Of a stretch of DNA of 64,000 nt, positions 8,879 through 18,471 are shown in pieces. This DNA is from an uncultured Clostridia bacterium (GTDB lineage Bacteria; Bacillota; Clostridia; UBA1381), in assembly GCA_934454215.1 (NCBI GenBank), contig CAKSGG010000002.1, positions 1-64,000 of the forward strand, written 5' to 3'. Each line of letters begins with the position of its first letter. Within the stretch, counting starts at the first letter, position 1. Under the pieces are notes generated by a model. It was given only the letters and a program-made list of their open reading frames with translations, was not told where the DNA came from and made no database searches. The translations under genes were made by a program, and so were the position numbers.

Positions 8879-10576
8879 TTACATTGATTTCGGATATTTA
8901 AGGCTTACCGATGTTCCGTTCGTCCCGTCAACCGTAAACTTAAATCTTTCACCGTAATAAACGGCAAATCTTTTTATAACGTTTTTCAGTCCTACTCCTT
9001 TCATTTCTGAATTATTGTAATTCAGCATAATCTCGTCAACCGCCGCCCTGTCCATACCGTTGCCGTTATCGGATACGTTCAGTTCAAGCTCATCTCCCAA
9101 ATCCTTTATACAAATACTTATTTTACCGCCTCCGTCTCTGTTTTTCATTCCGTGAAATACGGAATTTTCAACAAGCGGCTGAATACTTACACTCAGTATT
9201 CCGCAGTCATACAATCCCTCATCAACATCGACTGTTATGTCAATGCTCGGATAGCAGTAATTTATTATGCTTATATATTTATTCAGAAAATTCAGCTCGT
9301 TTTTTATTGTCGTACACATATTTTCAGTATTAAACGAATATCTTAACGACTCTGAAAGACAGTTTATCATTTTCACAATCTCATCGTCCCAGCCGCATTT
9401 CAAGCCAAGTTTCAAGCCGATAACGCCGAGAGTGTTATTCATGTAATGCGGATTAATCTGCGTTTGCAGTGACAAAAGCTGAAGTTTTTTATATTCCGTC
9501 ATTTTGCTGTCCATTTCATTTTTAAGGCTCTCGTTATTATCTATAAGAGCGATAATTTTTTGGGTAATGTTTTCTATTTCGGTTTTTGAATCGGCATTGT
9601 CCTCTTTGTCGTATATACTCAGCATATTGCCCCAGTTCGATATAGGCATTGAGGCATACGCCGCAAAGACAACGCTTATTCCCATACCCAATAAAAGTAT
9701 TATCAGAATAAATATTACGGTCGTTGCCGTCATGGTGTTTGCAATATCGGTATAATTGGCTATAGGAATCTGTATCAGATAGTTCAGCTTAAAATCCCTG
9801 TTTGTATAAGAATACTCAACTATACGCTTTTCGTTCAGGCGCTTATATTCTTCATTCGTTTTATTAAATTCATTCACATCGTTCATAAATTCCTGTGAAT
9901 TTGTACTGAACACAATCTGTTTATCATCGGTAATTCTCGCATTAAGCTCGGGAAATTCCTTTAAAATATTCTGTCGCATTATATTTACGTTTATATTTAC
10001 CGCAATATATCCGCTGTCCTCGCCGTAGTTTCCGATAACCGAAATAATTCTTACATTGTTATACATTCTCGGCACAATGCAAATCGGCTTTTTTCGTGTT
10101 CCGTCATCATACGCCCATGTGTTGTCGTCAAATTCATTAATATCAAATACTCCCCGGTTGCATATAAGTCTGCCGCTTTTTGGGGAATAGATGTATATGC
10201 TGTCAATTCCCTTTGCAAGATTTTTATATGAGTATATCTTTCCTATTATTCTGTTGCATAAAATATCCTCGTCCACAACCGTTGTATTCCCGTTCATAAA
10301 CCACTGTGCGTCCGTATCAATCAAAAAATTCGCCGCAATTTTTCTTGCGTCATCAAGATATGCGTCCATAGCCGCATTCGCTTTCTGCGAATTATTCAGC
10401 GCCGCAGCAGCGCCCTCGTTCTTTATATTACGGGTATTTATATATACGAATATGCTCCCTATCACAGCGGCAAGCACTGCCACTATACCGAATATTTTTA
10501 TAAAATTGAAAAAGAAAGCGCTTTTAAAACGGTACCGCCTTATATTGGAGAGCAGCTCTTGCTGTAACAGTCTCAC
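8879..10576 (-). CDS. Sensor histidine kinase, YesM family
   Basis: This membrane sensor phosphorylates the adjacent response regulator. Of 565 residues, a membrane helix lies at about 24-48, an extracellular sensing region runs to about 280, and a second helix (TTVIFILIILLLGMGI) precedes a linker. The His_kinase domain has the phospho-acceptor His377 in QINPHYMNNTL. The ATPase domain has an N box (PLVENSVFHG, near 470) and glycine boxes DNGNGM and GVGLKNV. The usual F-L after the histidine is Y-M here. The start is GTG at 10,576, overlapping the regulator stop by four bases (GTGA), so translation is coupled. Family members sense extracellular sugars or the loaded binding protein; the signal here is unknown. 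Confidence 0.93.
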   Translation of the reverse strand: MRLLQQELLSNIRRYRFKSAFFFNFIKIFGIVAVLAAVIGSIFVYINTRNIKNEGAAAALNNSQKANAAMDAYLDDARKIAANFLIDTDAQWFMNGNTTVVDEDILCNRIIGKIYSYKNLAKGIDSIYIYSPKSGRLICNRGVFDINEFDDNTWAYDDGTRKKPICIVPRMYNNVRIISVIGNYGEDSGYIAVNINVNIMRQNILKEFPELNARITDDKQIVFSTNSQEFMNDVNEFNKTNEEYKRLNEKRIVEYSYTNRDFKLNYLIQIPIANYTDIANTMTATTVIFILIILLLGMGISVVFAAYASMPISNWGNMLSIYDKEDNADSKTEIENITQKIIALIDNNESLKNEMDSKMTEYKKLQLLSLQTQINPHYMNNTLGVIGLKLGLKCGWDDEIVKMINCLSESLRYSFNTENMCTTIKNELNFLNKYISIINYCYPSIDITVDVDEGLYDCGILSVSIQPLVENSVFHGMKNRDGGGKISICIKDLGDELELNVSDNGNGMDRAAVDEIMLNYNNSEMKGVGLKNVIKRFAVYYGERFKFTVDGTNGTSVSLKYPKSM

Positions 10577-11796
10577 AGCTTATTCTCCTCTCTTTTTATA
10601 ACTCTTCTTCTGTATTCGTCGGGCGTCATTCCCGTATAGATTTTAAAATTGCATCTCATTCTTCTTGAATCGTGATACCCTGTTTTCTTTGCTATATCCT
10701 TGATTTTCATATCGGTATTCAAAAGCTCCGTAACCTTTTTTATACGCTCGTTCTGTATATACTTGCTTACCGTTATTCCCGTTATATCTCTGAAAAGCTT
10801 GGAAAAATGCGATTCCGAATAGCCCGCAAAATGAGCGGCGTCCTCTCTTGATATAATGTTTTCTATATTGTCGGTTATATATTTTTTTGCGGCTTCAATT
10901 CGGTTAATAACTTCATCTGTTCTGTCCATACCGGGCTCCTTTGGAATATTTTCTTTAAAGCGGCTCAAATCTGCAGCCTTGCTTATTTCCGTAAGCCTGC
11001 ACGAAATCACATTGCCGTAATCACTGCTCAAGCCGAAAAGGCTGTACAAATTCCCGCTGACACGCTCAGGCTCTATATTTAAGCCCTCCGAATGTAACGC
11101 CGCAATCTGAATTTTATCATTGCCGAGATTTATAAAATCAACCTCGTCAGCGCCCATTTCCTCCAGCGTAAGACGAATTGCGCCGTAAATCGCTTCTATA
11201 AGTCTTTCACTTTCATATCCCCATTTTGTCGCTCTGAAATTTTTATAATTTTCCAGATAAACAGTATATGTAGTGATATATGCGCTTTTTAAATCAATTT
11301 TCGGATAAAGACGTCTGAAATCCTCCTCGTTAATCGGTTCTCCGTACAGTATTACCTGCTCCCAAAAGCAAGCCCTGTCTATATCGAGCAAATCCGTATC
11401 CTCGCCCGCAGAATTTTTTTCCGTATCAAGTAATGCTTTTGCACGTCTTATCGAATCGCTCAGTTCACGAACGTCTATGCTCTTGCTCAAATAATCAAAA
11501 ACGCCGTATCTTATTGCCTGCTTTGCATAATCAAATTCGTCGTATGCGCTTATGATTATCACCTTTGTCTGCTGTCTGTTGTTGTATACGTATTCGGCAA
11601 CGTCCAGTCCCGTTTTACCCGGCATTTTTATGTCGGTAATAATTATATCCGCCTCATGCTCCTGCAAATATTCAATTACATATTCGCCGTCTGAAAATAT
11701 TCCGGCTATCTCAACTCCGAGATTGCATTTTTCTATACACTCCGCCAGCAGCTTTCTCATCATTTCAACATCATCGGCAATAATCAACTTATACAT
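10573..11796 (-). CDS. Response regulator with AraC-type DNA-binding domain, YesN family
   Basis: The 407-residue protein has an N-terminal receiver domain: acidic pair at residues 8-9, phospho-acceptor Asp55 in IITDIKMPG, switch residues ISAYDEFDYA and Lys105. The C-terminal 100 residues are a two-helix-turn-helix AraC domain (AGYSESHFSKLFRDITG and a second motif ending MTPDEYRR). The middle 170 residues are of no recognised domain. It is predicted to control its own operon and the permease operon, because the same tandem motif abuts both promoters. The ATG at 11,796 lies downstream of a consensus promoter. Confidence 0.93.
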   Translation of the reverse strand: MYKLIIADDVEMMRKLLAECIEKCNLGVEIAGIFSDGEYVIEYLQEHEADIIITDIKMPGKTGLDVAEYVYNNRQQTKVIIISAYDEFDYAKQAIRYGVFDYLSKSIDVRELSDSIRRAKALLDTEKNSAGEDTDLLDIDRACFWEQVILYGEPINEEDFRRLYPKIDLKSAYITTYTVYLENYKNFRATKWGYESERLIEAIYGAIRLTLEEMGADEVDFINLGNDKIQIAALHSEGLNIEPERVSGNLYSLFGLSSDYGNVISCRLTEISKAADLSRFKENIPKEPGMDRTDEVINRIEAAKKYITDNIENIISREDAAHFAGYSESHFSKLFRDITGITVSKYIQNERIKKVTELLNTDMKIKDIAKKTGYHDSRRMRCNFKIYTGMTPDEYRRRVIKREENKL

Positions 11797-11834
11797 TGGA
11801 AAACTCCCTTCTGTATATACTTCTATACCTTATT

Positions 11835-11863
11835 ATTATAACCCTATTTTTCGTTTTATTCAA
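11835..11863 (-). promoter_or_regulatory. Promoter of the two-component operon
   Basis: On the minus strand TTGAAT (11,858-11,863) and TATAAT (11,835-11,840) are 17 bp apart, 38 bases before the regulator ATG. Tandem repeats lie 4 bp upstream of the -35 box. Confidence 0.75.
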
Positions 11864-11867
11864 GTCT

Positions 11868-11900
11868 CTATTTTCGATTATAAGGTACTTTTTCCGATTA
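11868..11900 (-). promoter_or_regulatory. Tandem response-regulator binding sites, own promoter
   Basis: On the minus strand TAATCGGAAAAAG (11,888-11,900) and TAATCGAAAATAG (11,868-11,880) are 20 bp apart and match the pair at 8844-8875 in sequence, orientation and distance to -35. Confidence 0.68.
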
Positions 11901-11916
11901 TAATAATTATAATAAC

Positions 11917-11943
11917 AAAAAACGGCTGTAATAAATACAGCCG
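11917..11943 (-). terminator. Terminator of the giant surface-protein operon
   Basis: An 8-bp stem (CGGCTGTA / TACAGCCG, 5-nt loop) is followed on the minus strand by six T. It sits 8 bases after the stop of the 2166-residue gene. Confidence 0.9.
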
Positions 11944-11951
11944 CCTTTATA

Positions 11952-14900
11952 TTACTTTTTAAGCATTTCGGTAAATCTCATGAATACCGTTGCCGCTTCC
12001 GCTCTTGTTGCGTTATCTGACGGATTGAGCGTCGTATCCGATTTTCCTAAAATCAGTCCGCTGCCCACACTCCATTGAACCGCCTCAACAGCATATCCCG
12101 AAATTTCGGAATAATCCTCGTATGAAAGTATATTTGTATCTTTTCCTACCGAAGTGTCGATACCCTTATATCCTGCATATCTGTAAAGAACAGTTGACAT
12201 CTGCTCTCTTGTTATATATGCGTCGGGGTCGAACTCGGTTTCCGACATTCCCTTGACAATTCCGTTTTCGTTTGCCCATGCGACAGCCTTTTCATAATAT
12301 GCACCGTCCGCCACATCTGCAAATCCGCACGCTCCCGCCTCGGGTTCGCCGTCTATTCTGTGAAGAATAGTTACAAACATCGCTCTTGTAAGCTTTGTAT
12401 TCGGCTCAAATGTCGTTTCCGTTATACCAAGCATATACTTGTTTTCGTATGCGCCCTTTACTGTCGGATAGAACCAATCCGATTCAAGAACGTCAATAAA
12501 CGGAAGGTCTGACTTTTCAGCAAATACAACCTTTATTTCCGTATCTCTTCCAATGGATTTTATTGTGTAAACCTCGCTGCGTCCTACCGATTCGCCGTTG
12601 ACGATTATATCCGCAACAACATATCCGTCATCGGGGATTGCCTTAACGGTAACGCTCGTTCCCGAATATGCCTTTGTATGCGACAGCTCGGCTTTTCCGT
12701 GCTCTGTCGGAAGAAGTGTTATTGTGTACATTCTCGCAGAGCCGCCGCCACCGCCGCCCGACGGAGGTCTTACATCGCTCTGATTAAACGAATTAATCGC
12801 CTCTGTAAGCTTTGTCACCTCATCTGTATAATCGCTCTCGCTTGCGCTTGAATTACCCAAAAGCTCGGTTGCACTGTCAATAGCCGCCTGCAAAGCGTTC
12901 TTCTTCTCTTCCGATTTTGACGAACCGTTGTTAAGAACATTTTTAGCCTCTTCAATCTTGTCTGCCAAATCCGATTTTGAGTTATTCTCAATCTTTATAA
13001 CAGCATAATCCGAAAGTCCTTCTGTTGTATTGCCGCCGTTTTCATCGGTAATCTCCGAAGTACTTACCTTTGCTTTAACAGCCGTTTCACCCGGAGCAAG
13101 AGCAACAATATCACCCGAATTGAACGAAATCAGGTTCTTTTCATACAGAACAGTCCAGTCAACAGAATCGTTGTCTACTGCGGTTTTTTGTCCGTTCTCG
13201 GTTATAATATTTGCCGAAAGCTTAATGCTCTGTCCGTTTTTAACCGTAATGCTCTTTACTCCGTCAACTTCCTGTATTGCACTTCCGTTATTCTGAAGCT
13301 CCAGTCCGCCGAATGAGAAACTGCCCGGACGAACGGCATATACCTTAAGTTCCGACTCATTTCCTGCTTTATCAACAGCCTTTAATATATGCTCCTTATA
13401 CGACTCGCCCTCCGCAAGAGTTCTGTCTGCCGTAAACGAACCATTTTCAGCCATTGTAATTCCGTCACCCGAACCGTCAATTGTAAATTCCGATTCTCTT
13501 TCCGTCATTCCCGATATGGTGTAGCTGCCGTCAGCGTTTGTCAAAATCGTATTTGAACCGAACACTGCTGTCGCCTTGCTTGCGTCAACGCTTGATGCCT
13601 GATTCTGTGCAAGCGACAATACGGGAGCTGATGTATCAATTGTAAATCCAAGCTGTGCATTCGGAATTTCCGATACAACGTCCTTGCCGGTGATGTGGTC
13701 TTTCTGCTCGGTGTATGCGGTAAAGTCGATTACATAATCTCCGTCCTCAAGGTCATCAAGCACAAATTTCCAGTCCTCTTTAAGCTTATTGTCACTGTAT
13801 GCCTTTTGTCCGTTGATTGACATTTCAACAAACACCTTGTTTGCGAATTTATATTCAACCACTATGTCGCTCTTATTTATAAATTCCTTTGACATATCAA
13901 AATTCGTCTTTACTTCAAGCAGCTTCGGAGGGTCAGGCTTAGGTATTGTAATACTGTTTGACGAAACTGTATCGCCACCGTAGAAGTACAGCGTTGTTTC
14001 TTCTTCGTCTGTCGGCTTGATCTTCCCCTTTTCCTCGCGCAGCGTCTTTATGTTGACATGATAATTCTTGTCAGGTTCAAGACCTGCTTCCTTACCGAAT
14101 ACAAAGTTAAAGCCCTTTTCAAACTGACCTATGTTATTTTCAAGAACCGTTTTTCCGTCATCATCAATGATTTCAGCCAGATAATGCGTGTAGTCGGGAT
14201 TTTCTGCGTCTGTTACCTTCACGGAAATTTCGCCGTTGCCCGCATATTTTACAGCAGCGCTCTGTATTGCCTTCGGTAGCTTCGGATTGGTAAAGTTCAC
14301 GATATTTTCGCTTATAGCAAGGCTGATACCCTCTTTTGTCGATACCGTTGTTACTGCATAATAATTTCCGCTCGGGAATGTATCCGGCAGTGTTATTGCT
14401 TCGCTGCCTGACTCGATTTTTACATCAGTCTTATGCAGTATATTAATTCCCAGTGCGTCTCCATTGTTTTTCTCCGTCTGAATCTTTGAAAGTATATCCT
14501 TATCTTCTGTCAGATAAACGTCTATACTTCCCGTTTCCTCGCTGTCTTTATTTACTGTCCATTCCGCTGTCATATCAAAATCGCCGGTATCTTTCTTTAT
14601 ACCGCATGATTTTACTTCCGTAATATCGTCAACGCCGTTCATTGCAAACGTATCAATTGTGATATTTTCGGTTGAGTACTGAACAGTCCATGTTCCGTTT
14701 CCGCCGTTAATCATGTCTTTGTCCGTTACCGTAACATAGATATAACTCTGACCGTCACGGTTCTGAACAAGCATGTTTCCGCCGCCGTTTCCGTCATCTG
14801 CCTGCGGTATAAATTCTTTTCCGCTCGGATTTTTCAGTATGATTTCTCCCGCCTGCGGAGTACCGCTGCCGCTGTACGGAATTTCAACAAGCAGAGAATC

Positions 14901-17900
14901 CTGACCTGCTGCATTATCAACAACTACCGACGCTGTCTTATAAATCGAATTGTTCATAAGCATCGGCGCAGCTCTCCTTACCGAAAGAGCATGGATATTT
15001 GTTCCGTAGTATCCCGTAACGTCATCAGCGTCCTCCAAGCTGAACAATGACATTCTTCCGTTCTTCTTCGGAGGACTCAAATCAATGTTTCCTCCGAACG
15101 AAACATTCTTGCCCCAGTAATAAATTACGCCGTATTTAATACCGATAATTTTTATGTTTGCTCCGATAAACTCATGTGACACCGCAGCCTCAACTCCTGC
15201 AAGCTCCTTACCGCCGACAAGCGGAATACTGTCGGGAATACATATGCTTGCAAATATATAGCCGTAGAAATAATTATCCGCAATATTTATCGTTATTCCA
15301 CCCTTGATAAGACCGTCTATAATACTTATCTTTCCGTATAAATTAAGCTCCCACGGCTCAATCCACCTTGCCGATATTCCTGCCTCCAAATCAAGCAGCT
15401 TATCCGACGCTTTAAGTTTCATACTGCCGTCCAAGGACAGTCCTTCAAGACTGATTTTCGCATCAAAATCGCCTATGAGCGTTTCGATTGCCTCCAGTCT
15501 TGTGAACAGCAGAAGTGTAATCGGAGGCAGCTTGTCAAATTCGCCGCCTATCGTATCGGCAAGCTCATTTATTCCGCCGCCGAGACCTGCCAAAAACAGT
15601 ACGGGAGGCGCCAGAGGAATTTTCAAGCCCTCTCTGATATAAAATTCAATCTTATCGGGTACTATTACGTCCTTATTCTTTACGTTTACTTCTTTAAACG
15701 CAAGTACGCCCTCACATTCAATCAGCTTAATATTCAAACCTGCCTCAAGCTCATAAACATTTTCTATCGTGTTTATCGTAACGCTTGCGTAAATACCCGG
15801 TGCGTTTGAAACAAGCGAACCGAGAACGTCCTTCGGAAGTCCGAGAGTAAACTGTGCGTCTATTCCGATAAATCCTGTTTTGTCAACCTTGACAATGCCG
15901 CTTTCAACTTTTCCTTTTTCGCCGAAAAGTACGTTGTTCACCTCTGCCGAAAGCTGACCCTCCGACAGCTTTGTGTCCTTTTTAAGCTTTTCGCCCGTCT
16001 TGGTCGTTTTTACAGGTGCCTCCTCGTTAAACAGATTATTCAAAGCCTCTGAATAATCGTCGGGGTCTGAGTCATCGAACAGATTCTGCATAGCGTCGGA
16101 GATATCCTCTTGGTCCTCCGTAAGACTCGGCTTTTGTTCTTGCTTCTTCGGTGCTTTAATCGGAATGCTTATACTTCCGCCAAAGCCGATTCCGTATGTA
16201 ACCATACCGTCTGATTTTTCATACCAATCCGAACTCATAACGCCGTACTTCAAATCCACGAGGAAGCCGCCGATCGACTGAATCATTGTTGCCGCACCGT
16301 CAAGCGACAGTGTAAACTCCTGACCCTTTTTAAACCGTTCTGTATCAAGAGTATATGGGATGCCTTGTCTTACGCTGAAACTCCACTTGCTTCGCCATAT
16401 GTTAATCGAGTTTACGACTTTCAAAAGCCCATCGCCCTTGACCGTATATTCGCCGCCCTTTTCGCTGATTTCAAGAGGCTTACTGCCTTCGTATGATAGC
16501 ATATTGTTGATAATAATATCACCATCGCCGTATTCAGCCTGCCAGTAGCGTTCTTTGTTTTCGCCCTCGCCTCTTTCCATTTCACGGAGATTTGCACGGA
16601 CTGTAAGAAGTATTTCGTTTTTCTCTATTGCTTCTTTATTTTCACCAAAATTATATTTAAGTGTTTTATGGTTTATTTCGCCAAGCTTTGATATTTCGCC
16701 TCTGTAGAATTGCAGATATTCGCCCTCGTTCCTGAACGTATAGAAATCGTAATCCCCGTTGCCCGAACGGACAAGAGCAATTGTTCCGTAGGATTTAAGC
16801 TTATATTTTTCGTCCGCCGAAACCTGCAATTGATGCTTGCACTTGATTGATTTTCCGAATTCCTCTACAAGCAGAGCATTATCGAACTCAAATATAATAT
16901 CGTATTTTCCCACTTCAAGCTCTTCTTTTGTGGTAAAGCTCATATTTTCGTACGCATCGTCAAGGAATGCAATGTTCTTCTTGTTGATTACTACCTCATG
17001 ATTGCTTGTCGTGTGCTTTAATTTCAGTTCCCAGCCCTGATTTTCCGAAAGAGCCTTAAAAGCTTTCATCTTACCCGATACGGTAATCGCCTTTTCGCCA
17101 CCCGTCCATACTATGTCGGGGTTGATTTTATTCATCTGAATTTCGGGAGCGCTGCCCGTTACCGACTGCAATATGACGCTGCGCTGTGCCGCCGTTTCAA
17201 CGGTTTTCTGTGTTCCGTCTTCAAGTGTTGCCGTTGCGGTAAGAGATACGTATATCGTTCCTGCCGTAAGCTCCTTCTGCGGAACAGCTTTAAGCTTGAA
17301 CTGTCTTGTAATAATCTCATTGCCGATATTGTCGATTATTTCTTGGTCATTACCCGAAGCAACCGTAAATTCTTTATCGTCAAGTGTAATGTTCAGCAAT
17401 ACCGAGCTCAGCGGATAAGCCCCATCGATTGTGTTGTCTATTTCAACGGTAACGTCAATTACACCATCGTTTTTATAAGACTTCTTATCCTCCGAAAGCT
17501 CTACCTTTCCTGCGGTTACATTAAGTCCCGTAACCTCCTCCGGCTCATTTGCGAAGTTTCCGACTCCGTAAAGTGTTTCGCCCGTGAACTTTTCGCCGTT
17601 TGCAAGCCGCTTATTTTCCCAGTATAGCGCCGCAGCACCGTCAGGCTCCCTGTGTTTGTTTGAGTAATTTGTAAAATCACAGTATTCATCTGCCGTATAG
17701 GTGTATCTTGTGTTAGCAAGATTTGCCCAGTGACCCACTATGATACGATTCGCCTCAACGCCGCCGTTCCAGCCTTTGGTTAGGATATATGAAAGCTTTG
17801 ACGGCCTTGAGAGCGAATCCACGCAGCGAATCTGCTGGGGGACGTTACCATCCTTAAATTCCGTTTCCGTCAGTGTCGGACGAATTGACTCGTCAACCAC

Positions 17901-18452
17901 AAAATACGGAGCGTCAATTTCCTTGCCCAATGCGGTATCGAGCAGCAAACGCACGCTTACGTTTTCTTCCTTGCCGCTGTTATTCGCAACCTCAAAGGAG
18001 AAACCCGCATTACCCGTAATATCGCTGTTGTCGCTGTTTCCCAGAGCAACCTTTAACGTAACCGTGATACCCTTAATCGTCCACGGAATTGTTATAAGTC
18101 TGCCCTCATCGCTGACCTGCGGAGTTTCGAGCTTTGAAGCAAGCCCGAAAAATCCGTAGTCCTGACCGAATATATAATCCTTGTCGCCTATGCGCACTGT
18201 TATAAACGATGTTCCGTTACTGCGCGCTCTGTCCTCGGAGTATAACAGAGGAATGTTGTTGTCGAGCAGCTTTTTGGGATTTCCCTCGGCGGTTTCAACT
18301 GCGAAACCGCCCGTCTTTTCGTTAAACGTATATGTCAGATACCCGTTTGTAATGCTGTAGTCGCCGTCCGCCGCAAACACAGTCTGCGGCAGTATCGAAA
18401 TCAGCATTGCGGCTGTCAGAATATACGCCAAAATTCTTTTAAATGTTTTCAC
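11952..18452 (-). CDS. Giant SLH-anchored surface protein, 2166 aa
   Basis: The protein is exported (signal peptide MKTFKRILAY..., cleavage near the A-D-G at residue 28). It ends in three S-layer homology domains at about 1983-2040, 2043-2105 and 2112-2166; the third ends ATRAEAATVFMRF. SLH domains bind pyruvylated cell-wall polymers, so the C-terminus is wall-bound. Before them are a Gly-rich linker (GGGGGG, near 1890), a divergent InlB B-type repeat (YTITLLPTEHGKAEL...) and a helical FIVAR-like stretch with regularly spaced DLADKIEEAK-type turns. The central part holds Ig-like beta repeats and a region with amphipathic strands. No catalytic motif is recognised. It starts 19 bases after the 2311-residue gene and is the last gene of the TetR-led unit. 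Confidence 0.88.
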   Translation of the reverse strand: MKTFKRILAYILTAAMLISILPQTVFAADGDYSITNGYLTYTFNEKTGGFAVETAEGNPKKLLDNNIPLLYSEDRARSNGTSFITVRIGDKDYIFGQDYGFFGLASKLETPQVSDEGRLITIPWTIKGITVTLKVALGNSDNSDITGNAGFSFEVANNSGKEENVSVRLLLDTALGKEIDAPYFVVDESIRPTLTETEFKDGNVPQQIRCVDSLSRPSKLSYILTKGWNGGVEANRIIVGHWANLANTRYTYTADEYCDFTNYSNKHREPDGAAALYWENKRLANGEKFTGETLYGVGNFANEPEEVTGLNVTAGKVELSEDKKSYKNDGVIDVTVEIDNTIDGAYPLSSVLLNITLDDKEFTVASGNDQEIIDNIGNEIITRQFKLKAVPQKELTAGTIYVSLTATATLEDGTQKTVETAAQRSVILQSVTGSAPEIQMNKINPDIVWTGGEKAITVSGKMKAFKALSENQGWELKLKHTTSNHEVVINKKNIAFLDDAYENMSFTTKEELEVGKYDIIFEFDNALLVEEFGKSIKCKHQLQVSADEKYKLKSYGTIALVRSGNGDYDFYTFRNEGEYLQFYRGEISKLGEINHKTLKYNFGENKEAIEKNEILLTVRANLREMERGEGENKERYWQAEYGDGDIIINNMLSYEGSKPLEISEKGGEYTVKGDGLLKVVNSINIWRSKWSFSVRQGIPYTLDTERFKKGQEFTLSLDGAATMIQSIGGFLVDLKYGVMSSDWYEKSDGMVTYGIGFGGSISIPIKAPKKQEQKPSLTEDQEDISDAMQNLFDDSDPDDYSEALNNLFNEEAPVKTTKTGEKLKKDTKLSEGQLSAEVNNVLFGEKGKVESGIVKVDKTGFIGIDAQFTLGLPKDVLGSLVSNAPGIYASVTINTIENVYELEAGLNIKLIECEGVLAFKEVNVKNKDVIVPDKIEFYIREGLKIPLAPPVLFLAGLGGGINELADTIGGEFDKLPPITLLLFTRLEAIETLIGDFDAKISLEGLSLDGSMKLKASDKLLDLEAGISARWIEPWELNLYGKISIIDGLIKGGITINIADNYFYGYIFASICIPDSIPLVGGKELAGVEAAVSHEFIGANIKIIGIKYGVIYYWGKNVSFGGNIDLSPPKKNGRMSLFSLEDADDVTGYYGTNIHALSVRRAAPMLMNNSIYKTASVVVDNAAGQDSLLVEIPYSGSGTPQAGEIILKNPSGKEFIPQADDGNGGGNMLVQNRDGQSYIYVTVTDKDMINGGNGTWTVQYSTENITIDTFAMNGVDDITEVKSCGIKKDTGDFDMTAEWTVNKDSEETGSIDVYLTEDKDILSKIQTEKNNGDALGINILHKTDVKIESGSEAITLPDTFPSGNYYAVTTVSTKEGISLAISENIVNFTNPKLPKAIQSAAVKYAGNGEISVKVTDAENPDYTHYLAEIIDDDGKTVLENNIGQFEKGFNFVFGKEAGLEPDKNYHVNIKTLREEKGKIKPTDEEETTLYFYGGDTVSSNSITIPKPDPPKLLEVKTNFDMSKEFINKSDIVVEYKFANKVFVEMSINGQKAYSDNKLKEDWKFVLDDLEDGDYVIDFTAYTEQKDHITGKDVVSEIPNAQLGFTIDTSAPVLSLAQNQASSVDASKATAVFGSNTILTNADGSYTISGMTERESEFTIDGSGDGITMAENGSFTADRTLAEGESYKEHILKAVDKAGNESELKVYAVRPGSFSFGGLELQNNGSAIQEVDGVKSITVKNGQSIKLSANIITENGQKTAVDNDSVDWTVLYEKNLISFNSGDIVALAPGETAVKAKVSTSEITDENGGNTTEGLSDYAVIKIENNSKSDLADKIEEAKNVLNNGSSKSEEKKNALQAAIDSATELLGNSSASESDYTDEVTKLTEAINSFNQSDVRPPSGGGGGGSARMYTITLLPTEHGKAELSHTKAYSGTSVTVKAIPDDGYVVADIIVNGESVGRSEVYTIKSIGRDTEIKVVFAEKSDLPFIDVLESDWFYPTVKGAYENKYMLGITETTFEPNTKLTRAMFVTILHRIDGEPEAGACGFADVADGAYYEKAVAWANENGIVKGMSETEFDPDAYITREQMSTVLYRYAGYKGIDTSVGKDTNILSYEDYSEISGYAVEAVQWSVGSGLILGKSDTTLNPSDNATRAEAATVFMRFTEMLKK

Positions 18453-18471
18453 TGTCCTATTCCCCCTTTAC

